Assembly (NCBI GenBank): GCA_037903355.1
Contig: JBAJFE010000009.1
Coordinates: forward strand, 62,001 to 126,000
DNA length: 64,000 nt
Origin: Trichuris trichiura
Taxonomy: Eukaryota > Nematoda > Enoplea > Trichinellida > Trichuridae
Reading direction: 5' to 3'
Positions 35,926 through 46,904 of the stretch are shown piece by piece; the first letter of the stretch is position 1; each line of letters begins with the position of its first letter. The notes beneath the pieces were generated by a model. The model saw nothing but the letters and a program-made list of their open reading frames with translations. It did no database searches and was not told where the DNA came from. Position numbers and translations under genes: made by a program.

Positions 35926-36849
35926 ATCTGTATAAAAAAGAAGCAACCTAATGGTCTCTTCTAGCTCCCTATACCTGAAGTCTAAGCAAACTGAGCAAGT
36001 ACAACAAACGGAAACACTTGGGGCATCGTATGCACAAAGTTGAAACAAAGTGGCTTTCCTCTCAACTTTTAACCAACAAACGTTCTTCATAATGAGGGAT
36101 TGAATCCACTTCTCAAAGCTAACAATGAGACCGTTGTGCCCTTGTGACGCCATTTTACGCGAGTTTACAGGCAGAAGTTAGGTGAACTTTTAGCAGTTCG
36201 TGATAAGCGTACTTTATGTGATTGATTACCTTCATTCGCGTCATGGAAAAGTACTTTCTTCTTTATAAAACACTACGCTGCCTAGCTAGGTCAACCGCCA
36301 CCGTCTGTTGAATATCAAAAGCTCTGATGAGAAAGAATGGCTCAGGTCCCAGCAGAATATCAAATATAGCACTGCGCGTATACTTGATCAAATGCAGCTT
36401 TAAAGCAAGCTTCTTCATTAGCTCATGAAATAAGGATCTTTCTTGATTAGTATTAGCTTAGTAATGTTGTCTGTATTGAACGAATCAGGAAGCATTCGCC
36501 AAGAGTGAGCGTAAGAAATTAACTCGAGCAGTCACAAATCAATTTGCCAATGTAAAAGAAAAATCTGATTTTAATGCTGTGGATAGCACAGTTCCTTTGT
36601 ATAGAAGTAAAAATTACCCTATCAGTTTAACGCCGCAAGGTTGTTTAGAAAATTTTGTCTTAGTTTTTTTCAGTTGTCTCACGAGGTAGGTTTATGAATA
36701 TCGTCTCAGGAAAATTATGGCTTTCAGCATGCTGTGTATTCCGCAGAGAATAACAACAATCACATTACGTCAAATTTGATTGCCTCATCTTGGCTTCCTT
36801 TTCAAGAACAGTCATTACGACGGCTTTATATTACAATTTCCTGTCCTAG

Positions 36850-37205
36850 TGTATGGTCTTCTACGGCTTTTCCCGTTTATCTGTTGTGCTTGTATCTGTA
36901 AATTAGACGAAACAGCTGCTCTACCAACGGATGAATGAGCCGTTATTAAGAAAAATTGTACAGATGTCAATGCACTCAACGTGTTTAATATCAGAGCTTT
37001 CGGAACGCTCTAGTTCCGTCGTCAGTGAGGTGGTGGAGCTAGAGCGTTCCGAAAGCTATGATATTAAACAAGTTGAGTGCATTGACATCTGCACAATTTT
37101 TCTTAATAACGGCTCATCCATCCGTTGGTAGAGCAGCTGTTTCGTCTAATTTGCAGATACCAGCACAACAGATAAACGGGAAAAGCCGTAGAAGACCATA
37201 CACTA
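36850..37205. repeat. Large imperfect palindrome, about 165-bp arms
   Basis: The left arm (about 36850-37011) runs from GTGTATGGTCTTCTACGGCT through ACCAACGGATGAATGAGCC and GATGTCAATGCACTCAAC to AGAGCTTTCGGAACGCTCTAG. The right arm (about 37040-37203) is its reverse complement with scattered mismatches. The 28-bp hinge contains TTCCGTCGTCAGTGAGG. Single arms or diverged arms recur at 17600-17690, 39890-40090 and 63110-63415. The right arm is followed by a coding-like HPVTKHPVFKNF segment (about 37207-37255), also seen near 29240 and 40050. This is a self-complementary TE-derived structure, not a gene. Confidence 0.85.
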
Positions 37206-37644
37206 TGAAATCCCATCCCGTTACGAAGCACCCAGTGTTCAAGAATTTCCTGTCCTGATATAACCATTTTGAAGAGTTCCTCCCTAAATGAGGATTCAAA
37301 AATATTATGCGGCAGCCAATGCTTGCATGAAAAACTCTGTTCTTCAAAACTCAACTTATTTCCGTATTGTTTGTAACAAAGGTAGAGCTGTTGATATAAA
37401 AATAAATAGCTTAATTCTGAGCAGAAATAATTGCAGTTTTCTTCATGAGCTGTTCAACGTTAACACTTGCGATTTTCGATACTTCAGCTTTCTGCAATGG
37501 ATGAAACGGATCGACCAATTTGATTATTTTTACGGTATTGCTTAGCGTCTCTTGCTCTTCATTTGGCACCATTTCTAAAACTACAGTTATACTTTCAGCA
37601 AACATCAGCCCACCTAACGAATATCCTTCATTTCAGGTTTTGCA

Positions 37645-38400
37645 TTGACAAGTTCTTTCAGCGGTTCTGCATTCACGTACTGTTTTGCAAGGCAGGTCTA
37701 CTACAATGGAAATACAGAACATACTACTCCGATTTACTGCTTGCTTCATTCATTGCATCCAGCATTTAGCCCTCTTCTAGACCTCACTTTGGCTTACATC
37801 ACTTTCTTCATGGCTGTTGACTTTACAATTATCACTACATCACTATTGCCTCGCTGCTACAGAAGGAGACTTCTGATGTGGTTAGCACTGATGATTTACC
37901 TTCTTGGAATGGCCGCTAACATCATCTTTGAAATCTATGGCTGTTATTTCAAGAAACGTCAAGTAATTTCGATATACTGTAAGATGACAGATACACTTCC
38001 AAGAAAATATCTAATATTCAACACTCTGTGCAGCAGTTTTCTGAGCTGCAGTGCTGTTGTTTTTCTTAGCTTTATTATTGTAAAGTTAAAACTTAATAGC
38101 ATTGTATGTAGTACTGTACAAATTATTTCGCGCAAACGGGACTGCTCCGTCAGCAAGCAGTTATTAATAATAGCTCTTTTTACTTTTTTCACGCAAAGCT
38201 TACCTGGTCTCTGCGCTTCTTGCACCGTTATGTATGTTGGAAAGTATACCTCAGCCATAGATGCAGCTTGGCTTTGTAAAGCAGCTGGCTTATTCTTACA
38301 CAGTACTTTCCGATTGATTCAGCTGACAAACAAGAATGCCTCTATTATGCTTCCGTCTGATTGTTTTCGCACATATGCTAAATGCAAATTCCTTAAATAA
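37645..38400 (+). CDS. Seven-transmembrane receptor-like protein, N-terminally incomplete
   Basis: The frame opens after a good acceptor TTCATTTCAG ending at 37636 and runs to a stop at 38398-38400, with about 250 residues in one exon. Its first codon is not ATG, so at least one upstream exon is missing from my model. Five hydrophobic segments are visible. FFMAVDFTIITTSLLPRCYRRR looks like TM3 plus a degenerate DRY region (here VDF) and a basic second loop. TM4 (LMWLALMIYLLGMAANIIF), TM5 (LCSSFLSCSAVVFLSFIIV), TM6 (LLIIALFTFFTQSLPGLCAS) and TM7 (LCKAAGLFLHSTFRLIQLTN) follow. Nematode chemoreceptors of the Srsx/Srx type are the nearest match I can suggest. TM1-2 were not found upstream. It could be a truncated gene. 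The stop is 24 bp from the convergent ALG8 stop. Confidence 0.55.
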   Translation: MTSSFSGSAFTYCFARQVYYNGNTEHTTPIYCLLHSLHPAFSPLLDLTLAYITFFMAVDFTIITTSLLPRCYRRRLLMWLALMIYLLGMAANIIFEIYGCYFKKRQVISIYCKMTDTLPRKYLIFNTLCSSFLSCSAVVFLSFIIVKLKLNSIVCSTVQIISRKRDCSVSKQLLIIALFTFFTQSLPGLCASCTVMYVGKYTSAIDAAWLCKAAGLFLHSTFRLIQLTNKNASIMLPSDCFRTYAKCKFLK

Positions 38401-38424
38401 ACTGTACCCCAGCAAACGATTTGT

Positions 38425-40647
38425 TTATCTCGGCCAAAAAACATCAGAGAAAAACGCCCAACAATACAAAACAAAACAATAACACAGCCCAATGGCACAA
38501 TAAACAGATGTCGCCATAAGTGGCAAGAATGGAAATGGACTGAAGCGAGGAAAAACAGAAGTAACAACGTAGAAGATTTCAACGGGCACTACTCCGGCAA
38601 GACACATTAAATCAAATCGACTTAAAAAATAGAAGGGCTTATTTATTGATCTACGAAAACTCGACTTCAAGGCGCTATACGAGAACGCGTAGGATAGAAT
38701 TAGCACCGAATACTTTACGAATATTTCCATCGGCTTGAAAAGTAATGGAAACAAGGAATAATGACCCAAAACTGAAGCAATAAGAAATATTCGGGCGTAG
38801 CGTTCATCTTCAATTGCTAACAAAGACAAAGGAATAATTATCGTTAACACAGCTTTTTCGTGAACATGCCAACCGAAAAGAAAAGCTGAAAATGCACATG
38901 CTGTGACTACTTTAATGAAGGAAGCTCGACTGGGTTTCCATGCTACTACTACGCAAAATGGCAACATGCTAGCCGCGGTACATGCAAAAGTAGTCAAAGG
39001 CGTAACCGACGGCATGACAACGTGATTAAAACTTTTAACTATACCAGATGTATAACCGGGACGATAACGCCTCGGAATGAAACCTCTATGAGTTCCGATG
39101 GCATACAAACAATAATCAACAAAGTTATATAAAGCCCAAAAATTTGGTGCCCAATAAGCATGGGTTAAACCACGTTTAAAGGGGAAAAGTCTAGCCAAAA
39201 GAAGCTTCCCTTGACCTAAACAAACAAATGGGCCCAAGCTCGTATAGGAAATAAACATTGCCACTGCTCCTAGCTTAGCGCATCCAACAAAAAAAGTCTT
39301 CCAACAAAATACTACTCGACCGTAACAGTCATACCGTTTCGGCCATAAATAAACGCCAAAAATGTATGCTGCATATGAAGGAAGTAAACACAGAAACAAA
39401 TGCTTGAAATGGAGTAAAACTATAAACGATGCGAAGCCACAAATAATCTTCCCTTCAATGGTAAGATTGAGTGACAGCAAAAGCAGAGCGAAAAGCAACG
39501 AGTTGTACTGGAAGTGGACCGAATCGACTAAAAATAAGCCGGCATTGAAACAAAGCAAAGAAAAGATAAGCTGTGGAGCTTTGCTTCGCCTGCTTATCAA
39601 GAACGAAGAGCAAATGTACAAAAGATCAGTTGCAATGACGGTCGATCGTTGAAACATAACAGTACTGCTGGATGCATAAGGTGAGGCAGAAATTTGCAGC
39701 ATTTCAGGTTCAACCAGAACGGCAATTTGAGACAACAGAAATTCGAACCAAGCAAAGAAGGGTGGATAGTCCAACGTCCATTGCGAAGAATCTTCCTTGT
39801 ACCATTCTGACAAAGGAAGAGAATGAGTAATGGCCAACCAATTTCGGTGCACCTGGAATACTGAATTGCATACAAATAATCACAGCAACACCGAACATGT
39901 CGGTATTGAATTGTTCTGTATTTTCTCTAACAATTTGCTCATCCATTCGCTGGTAGGACATTTGAAGTTTACTTACAGGTAAACCAAACAGGCCAAAGCT
40001 TTGAACAGAAAATCAACTATGAAACAACGAAAGCCTGTTAAAAGACATCCAGTTTTCCGAAACTTTATCAATCATGAAAATAAAATTCTTTACACTGGGG
40101 CACATATGTTTCCATTGCATACGCAGAAATAGGCCTTAGACTGTTGTGAAGACTTTTTATTTCCACGTAGCTTTCAGGAACTCAAAATGTTCACAATTAC
40201 ATAAGTTTTTTCTGTACGTAGTAATACAATGAGTTTTTGCGCCGCGAGAAACTTATACAAATGTGCAACAGATAGATTGCCTCCTTATTCACCATTTCAT
40301 CAATGCAAGTCGTATCAATAATACACAGAAACAGTTAATATTAACTGTAATAGCGATTATAGGGTATTTGCATTACTTTCAGTCAAGTCAGTGACCATGA
40401 AGACCACAGCATTTACGAGCCCTGCTCTATGAGCGTACGGTTTTTTACAACAGTGTCGACTACGTGGACACGCATAACGCTTAACAGCTTGAAATAAAAA
40501 ATAAATTTTAAGAAAAAGAAATTGGTTATTTAAGAAGAACTTGCTCACCTCGAAGTCTGTGGAAAAGTAAGCGTAAAAACAAAACATTTTCAAAGCAAAC
40601 CATCCGGCTAGCAAAGTAATAACAGATGGCAGCTGGCAGTCTAGCAT
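38425..40647 (-). CDS. ALG8: Dolichyl-P-Glc:Glc1Man9GlcNAc2-PP-dolichol alpha-1,3-glucosyltransferase
   Basis: It adds the second glucose to the lipid-linked oligosaccharide in the ER lumen during N-glycan assembly. Two exons, 40647-40549 and 39852-38425, join in phase and give 508 aa, close to the family size of about 525. The splice recreates the invariant N-terminal STDFEVHRNWLAITHSLP, followed by WTLDYPPFFAWFE. Other family landmarks are DSVHFQYNSLLFALLLLSL, VLLHFKHLFLCLLPSYAAY, RLFPFKRGLTHAYWAPNFWA, SVTPLTTFACT, FLFGWHVHEKA and HYSLFPLLF. It is a multi-pass membrane protein with about a dozen hydrophobic segments. The 696-bp intron carries a repeat copy (39890-40090). The large second exon is unusually long for this genome. 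ALG6 is excluded by the ALG8-type HRNWLAIT and GWHVHEKA surroundings. Confidence 0.96.
39890..40090 (-). repeat. Diverged palindrome-module copy in the ALG8 intron
   Basis: On the minus strand this region matches the plus strand at about 63110-63295. Shared blocks are GATGTCTTTTAACAGGC, GTTGTTTCATAGTTGAT, GTTTGGCCTGTT, ATGGATGAGCAAA and AGAGAAAATACAGAACAAT. Only one arm is present. On the plus strand the block near 40045-40075 reads KPVKRHPVFRNF, like the segments near 29240 and 37215. Confidence 0.75.
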
Positions 40648-41089
40648 AGTGCAACTTCACTACCGTCCAATTATAAACGTAAGGGCTAACACAATTACGA
40701 CTGTACAGCAATATCCTGCTGTCCAAGCGGGAGTAAATGGACAAACCATGTAAAAAGAAAAGTAGGTTTGAAGTTACAGTACAAGGAACGGGCGATTAGC
40801 ACAGCCATTCCCACAACCTTGCATGCGGCATTGCAGAACGCTTACCACTCAGACTTCCATTGCGTCTAACAAAAAAGCGAGAATAGAAATAAGACAAAAC
40901 TTAGCAAAGTTCCAAGTTCTTTTATCACATTGAAAGAGGATATATTCATGAATAGCCGTAATACTCGGGACGTTTATTCAAATGCGAGCTAACTTCATTA
41001 AACTATTTTGATAACCGCTGGGCGATCTCTTCATTAAACTATGCGTGAACAGCATAACGTAAGACGAATGCATTTGCACATTTCGTTGC
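40648..41089. other. Short intergenic gap between two minus-strand genes
   Basis: The 442 bp between ATP synthase beta (3' end) and ALG8 (5' end), both transcribed leftward. An AATAAA on the minus strand at 40973-40978, about 112 bp past the ATP synthase stop, is its likely poly(A) signal. The remaining 330 bp upstream of ALG8 holds nothing specific. Confidence 0.6.
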
Positions 41090-43124
<2,035 letters not shown>

Positions 43125-43423
43125 TCCGAATATTTTACCTAATTGCCAACGTTGTACCGTAAATGTCAAAATGAACTGCAGGATGTTTGACATGAAAAAT
43201 TATTTTACACACCTCCAAAGAGAAGGAAAAGCTAACACGCGCGTCGTTCATAATTTGATACTCCGCGAAATTCAAGTTCGCGGAATACATTCTATTTTCC
43301 TTGATTACAGCATCGATTTATTGTGATTTTTTTCAGCGAACCTGCATTTCCCTATCTGTGAACAATCTGTGAATTTTCGTGCACCTGTAATGGGTTCTCG
43401 GTGAAAAGTTCTACTGTTCTGCA
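43125..43423. promoter_or_regulatory. Shared head-to-head promoter with a trans-splice-like acceptor and a uORF
   Basis: Only 299 bp separate the start codons of ATP synthase beta (minus) and the PQ-loop transporter (plus), so promoter elements are likely shared. On the plus side GATTTTTTTCAG ends at 43336 with no donor upstream, the form of a spliced-leader acceptor. Between it and the transporter ATG is a four-codon upstream frame (ATG at 43390-43392, TGA at 43402-43404). On the minus side the frame stays open upstream of 43124 to 43193, so a longer presequence cannot be excluded. Confidence 0.55.
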
Positions 43424-44242
43424 ATGGTTTGGAAGTTTCCGAAAGTTACACTTGTGCAACCATGTCCAGATGGTGTTACTTGGATCTTAGAATACTTTGG
43501 CCAGTGCGTCCAAAATGGTGTTGAACTGGCTGCCTTTTGGATTGGTCTAATTTCGCTCCTACTATGGTTCTTTCCACTTTTACCGCAGCTGTACACAAAT
43601 TATAAACGTGGTCAGTGCGAAGGGATTTCGGTATACTTTTTACTATGTTGGTTCCTTGGCGATTCGCTTAATTTAGCTGGTGCTTTGCTTTCAAAACAAT
43701 TACCTACGCAGATATTTGTTGGAATTTATTACATAATTCAAGATAGCGCCATACTTTGCCAGTATTGCTACTATAAGATAAAAAATCAGTGGCACAATCA
43801 TTTGGTTCGCGATCTCGGTCAAACAACGCTGCGTTGCGTTATGATAGCTGCTACAGCGCAGTCTCTTTACAGCTTAAAGTCGACAAGCGTCTTTCATGGC
43901 GGCTTGGACGAACTGGGCTATTCTATGGGTATTGCTTCAGCTATTTTCTATTTGGGAGGTCGTATTCCACAACTTTACTCCAATTTCAAACGCCTTTCAA
44001 CCGAAGGAATTTCAATGCCGATGTTTTACTTAATGTTTGCAGCCAACTTCTGTTATGGCTTCTCTGTGCTTTTGGGTGGCTTCGGGCGAGATTACTTTTT
44101 GTTGCATCTGCCTTGGTTACTAGGCAGCCTTGGTTGCTGCGTGCTCGATTCTATAATCATATGGCAGCATTTTCATTATCGAACCAACAGAGCTGACGAG
44201 GAATCATCAGGCATCATCGGACGCGACGATACATTACGCTGA
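43424..44242 (+). CDS. laat-1: Lysosomal PQ-loop cationic amino acid exporter (LAAT-1/PQLC2 family)
   Basis: Family members export lysine and arginine from the lysosome lumen. This is a single-exon gene encoding 272 aa from the ATG at 43424. Two PQ-loop repeats are present: PLLPQLYTNYKRGQCEGISV (about residue 53) and GRIPQLYSNFKRLSTEGISM (about residue 186), each in a three-helix bundle. Seven hydrophobic segments in all fit the family's 7-TM topology. GDSLNLAGALL after the first loop and ANFCYGFSVLLGG after the second are also typical. The hydrophilic tail carries no obvious dileucine lysosomal signal. An AATAAA lies at 44416-44421. It lacks introns where neighbours have many, but the sequence is intact and the flanks show no poly(A) tract, so I do not call it a retrocopy. 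Confidence 0.93.
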   Translation: MVWKFPKVTLVQPCPDGVTWILEYFGQCVQNGVELAAFWIGLISLLLWFFPLLPQLYTNYKRGQCEGISVYFLLCWFLGDSLNLAGALLSKQLPTQIFVGIYYIIQDSAILCQYCYYKIKNQWHNHLVRDLGQTTLRCVMIAATAQSLYSLKSTSVFHGGLDELGYSMGIASAIFYLGGRIPQLYSNFKRLSTEGISMPMFYLMFAANFCYGFSVLLGGFGRDYFLLHLPWLLGSLGCCVLDSIIIWQHFHYRTNRADEESSGIIGRDDTLR

Positions 44243-44684
44243 ATACAGTTCTGCGTATTGTGATTTTTGGAAGCCGCCGATCGGAATGACCGAGCGTTCA
44301 TTAAAAAAATGGTATTGATAAATGCTCTGTCTAAGTTTCTTGTGAATATTTTACCTTTCGCTAGTTAATTTAAATCGAACATCGCTTGAAAAATGCCGAC
44401 CGATGTTTCAGTAATAATAAAACTATTTTACATCGGACTACATGTTCTTGAAGCAGTAAAATTATGCACTGCTGGGCAGAGTCAGGTAAAACCTGCGCAA
44501 TAAACGTTTGCCTGACGATCAGTTTACTGTATGACACAGAGTAACATGGCAACTGCCTTTATCTGCTGACCATTTTATAAAAGCAAATGCGTTTGACATT
44601 CGCGCTCTAATTACCATTAGGCGTTTTGCATTACTTTAATTACTGTGCAGTTTTCAGGTAGTAAGCGTTCTGATATTATTCCTC
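44243..44684. other. Tandem intergenic gap
   Basis: Contains the likely poly(A) signal of the transporter (44416-44421) and a second AATAAA near 44501. A trans-splice-like acceptor GTGCAGTTTTCAG ends at 44657, 27 bp before the BCL7 start codon. Nothing else is seen. Confidence 0.55.
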
Positions 44685-46904
44685 ATGATATCAAGGTCGC
44701 TGAGAGCCGAAACGCGCAATAGGAGCAAAGAAGAAGTGAAGCGCGTGATAAACACAATAGAAAAAGTGCGAAAATGGTAAGAAGTGTAAAATTTTTTTGC
44801 TGTCAGTAAATGGGCGTTGTTTTGCCTTGAGCTGTGTGAAAATGAAAGTATAAATAGGACATTGTCTTAGTATTGTTCTTCCGTCGCGTTTAGCTTGGAA
44901 AAGGTAATGGCTTCAACCTAGAGTATACTTGTGATGTATCTTAGCATTACGGAGTTGTTTTTCATTATTTTCTAAGCATATTTGAACAAATATCCATTCA
45001 TTTTATATTCTTGTTTGAAAGTGGTCAGGCGCACAGATGAGAATTTTCGAGGTTGTGTACTTTATTTTCAAAGCAGTGAGTTGTTCTTTAAGAGGTAATT
45101 CTGAAATCCCGTTTTTATAGTTACAAGTGACAAATGATTCATTGTATGCATGCACTGCTTGTTCGAACAGTTGCTTGAGATTAAAGCAGGTGAAAAACGT
45201 TGCCTCAATTTTTTAAGCTGCTTTATCTGTGTGCGCTTTAATGATTTTTTTCATGTGTGTAACTTTTTTCCAAGCATTTTCAATATACATTTTTTAAGTG
45301 CAAACATCCTGATCCGTAGTGGGTGTAAGTACGCATTGCACCGCATAAAGCCATATTGCGTGCTGTTTCTCAGCATGGTAATATAACTATACTTCATGAA
45401 GTCCAGGTAGCACTGCCGAACAATAGCTGCTTGCTGTAACTCACGAAAGATAAAAATGTTTTGTTGGCATTGTTGGAAACTGTTCTTTACTTTGCATTGG
45501 ACTGATTTTGAATTTATTTATTGGAACAACTCGTAGCGTCATTTAGCATTATACTGTGGCAGCTCCTGCTTTAGTCATGCATTCAACGATATTATTTATG
45601 TCCACTCTTTAAGCTGCTAATAACTTACATCTGTCTGCAAAGTTTTCAGACTATTGTTGAAAAGTAATTCCTTAAGGTGAATATTCTACTGAAAGATTTA
45701 AGAAGAAGTAATACGTGAGACTTCTAACCCTATCTGTAATGAACGGCTTTATCCTCAATTAATAAACCGGAGGGTATTAATAATAATATAGAACCTCCGA
45801 AGTTGACCACCTCTCTATGTCGACCACCTCCCTAAGTTGACCGAATTTTGACCACTTGGTTGGTCCGCACGTTAATAATATAATATACCCACAACCTCTT
45901 ATGTTGACCACCCCCTATGTTGACCAGTAACTTACTGTATTTAAGAATCGTGGTAGACCTGCTTAGTAAACACAAAAGCTCCGATAGCTTTATAGTTTTT
46001 ATCAGATGCGTCTTTCGTGATCTTCGAAATGAAAACTTGTCTTCCCGTCGCAGGCAATACCGTATTTGAATTGTTTTGATTTCCAAATTACTGAGAAATT
46101 TTACCTGTAAATTGTCGGAGAAATGGAGCAAAAAACGCAAAAGTTTTGTATTACAACTGCAGCATTACTTCAAGTAATTTTAGGGAGAAAAAATGGGTTA
46201 TGCTAAAAGATTCCACCATTCGCGTGTACAAGTGGGTTCCAGGTATGTAATCTTTTTGCGTGAATTGCATTTTATGTTCGAACTCAATTTTAGTCTCGGA
46301 GTCGCAGCGGTTTGGTTCGGTGAGTGCTTTACAATGTCTTCGTACTTTCGAAGTCAGCTTTTTTGACCTTAAGAGCGCAATAAAGACTGTTACCAGCGAA
46401 GAGCTTTCTTTGAAACCTGTCGACGCTAATGATTTATCTCAAGATGGCTCCGAACAGCAATCAGAAGGTATTTCATCATTGTTTCTTCATCCCAGTTTCA
46501 GCAGGCTAAACATACTAATTCAACTTCCAGCAGAGGAAGGGCTTGACTCTGACGTCAGAACATTAAGTAATTTTGCCGAAACTAATGAAGATTCTAATGG
46601 TAAGCAGAAGTGACTTTTGTATGTCTCATTAATGATTTTTTAAATACCTTTTGAAGCTTTCTCTGAAGGATGCTTTAATAGCGATTCCAATCAAGCGCTC
46701 TCCAGCGGTACGGTTTCCGCAGTAGAAAGTGGCGCTACTGACTTTCGGGAACTGAGTATTCACTCTTGCATTTATATATACCGACTACAGTTGTAACACA
46801 GCTTTCATGTTCTAGTGAACGATGTTCCGGAGTCTCTCGGAAAAAGGTCCGGAAATGGGGGTGACAGCAATGAAGAAACACCAACTAAACAAACACGACT
46901 GTAG
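44685..46904 (+). CDS. BCL7: BCL7-family SWI/SNF (BAF) complex subunit
   Basis: BCL7 proteins are accessory subunits of SWI/SNF chromatin remodellers in the nucleus. Exons: 44685-44776, 46184-46242, 46294-46319, 46374-46467, 46531-46599, 46657 (or 46669)-46755, 46816-46904. All phases agree, giving 171-175 aa. Exons 1 and 2 rebuild the near-invariant N-terminal domain: SRSLRAETRNRSKEEVKRV, then TIEKVRKWEKKWVMLKDS, then TIRVYKWVPV. The rest is an acidic Ser/Asn/Glu-rich tail ending in NEETPTKQTRL, as is usual for the family. Introns 3 and 4 (46320-46373 and 46468-46530) are both multiples of three without stops, so an unspliced reading stays open but adds atypical hydrophobic residues. Intron 1 is 1.4 kb and holds a decayed MITE copy. 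Confidence 0.9.
45785..45940. repeat. Decayed copy of the TA-flanked MITE family in a BCL7 intron
   Basis: Repeats of the unit AAGTTGACCACC and close variants (GAACCTCCGAAGTTGACCAC, CTATGTCGACCACC, CCCTAAGTTGACCG, TTATGTTGACCACC) match the intact element at 14728-15040. The left end is recognisable near 45791. The right end is eroded. Confidence 0.7.

Larger units (their letters stand above)
32285..37644. other. 5.4-kb gene-free region with palindromic repeats
   Basis: No exon with family similarity is seen. The frame at 32713-32946 (minus) ends in a basic stretch, RVQRTSFMGGKARLRG, but has no supporting context. Repeat content includes a terminal-type module at 35850-35925 and a large palindrome at 36850-37205. 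Upstream promoter elements for the EHD-like gene would be near 32300-32500, but none can be named. Confidence 0.5.

Noticed and set aside
37411..37605. A 64-codon minus-strand frame with natural-looking composition (VKIIKLVDPFHPL...).
   Set aside because: It has no recognised family, no splice context and no neighbour on that strand, and it overlaps the upstream region of the receptor-like gene.
45150..45386. A hydrophobic frame within intron 1 of the BCL7 gene.
   Set aside because: AT-driven Phe/Cys/Leu composition without motifs; it lies in the middle of a well-supported intron.
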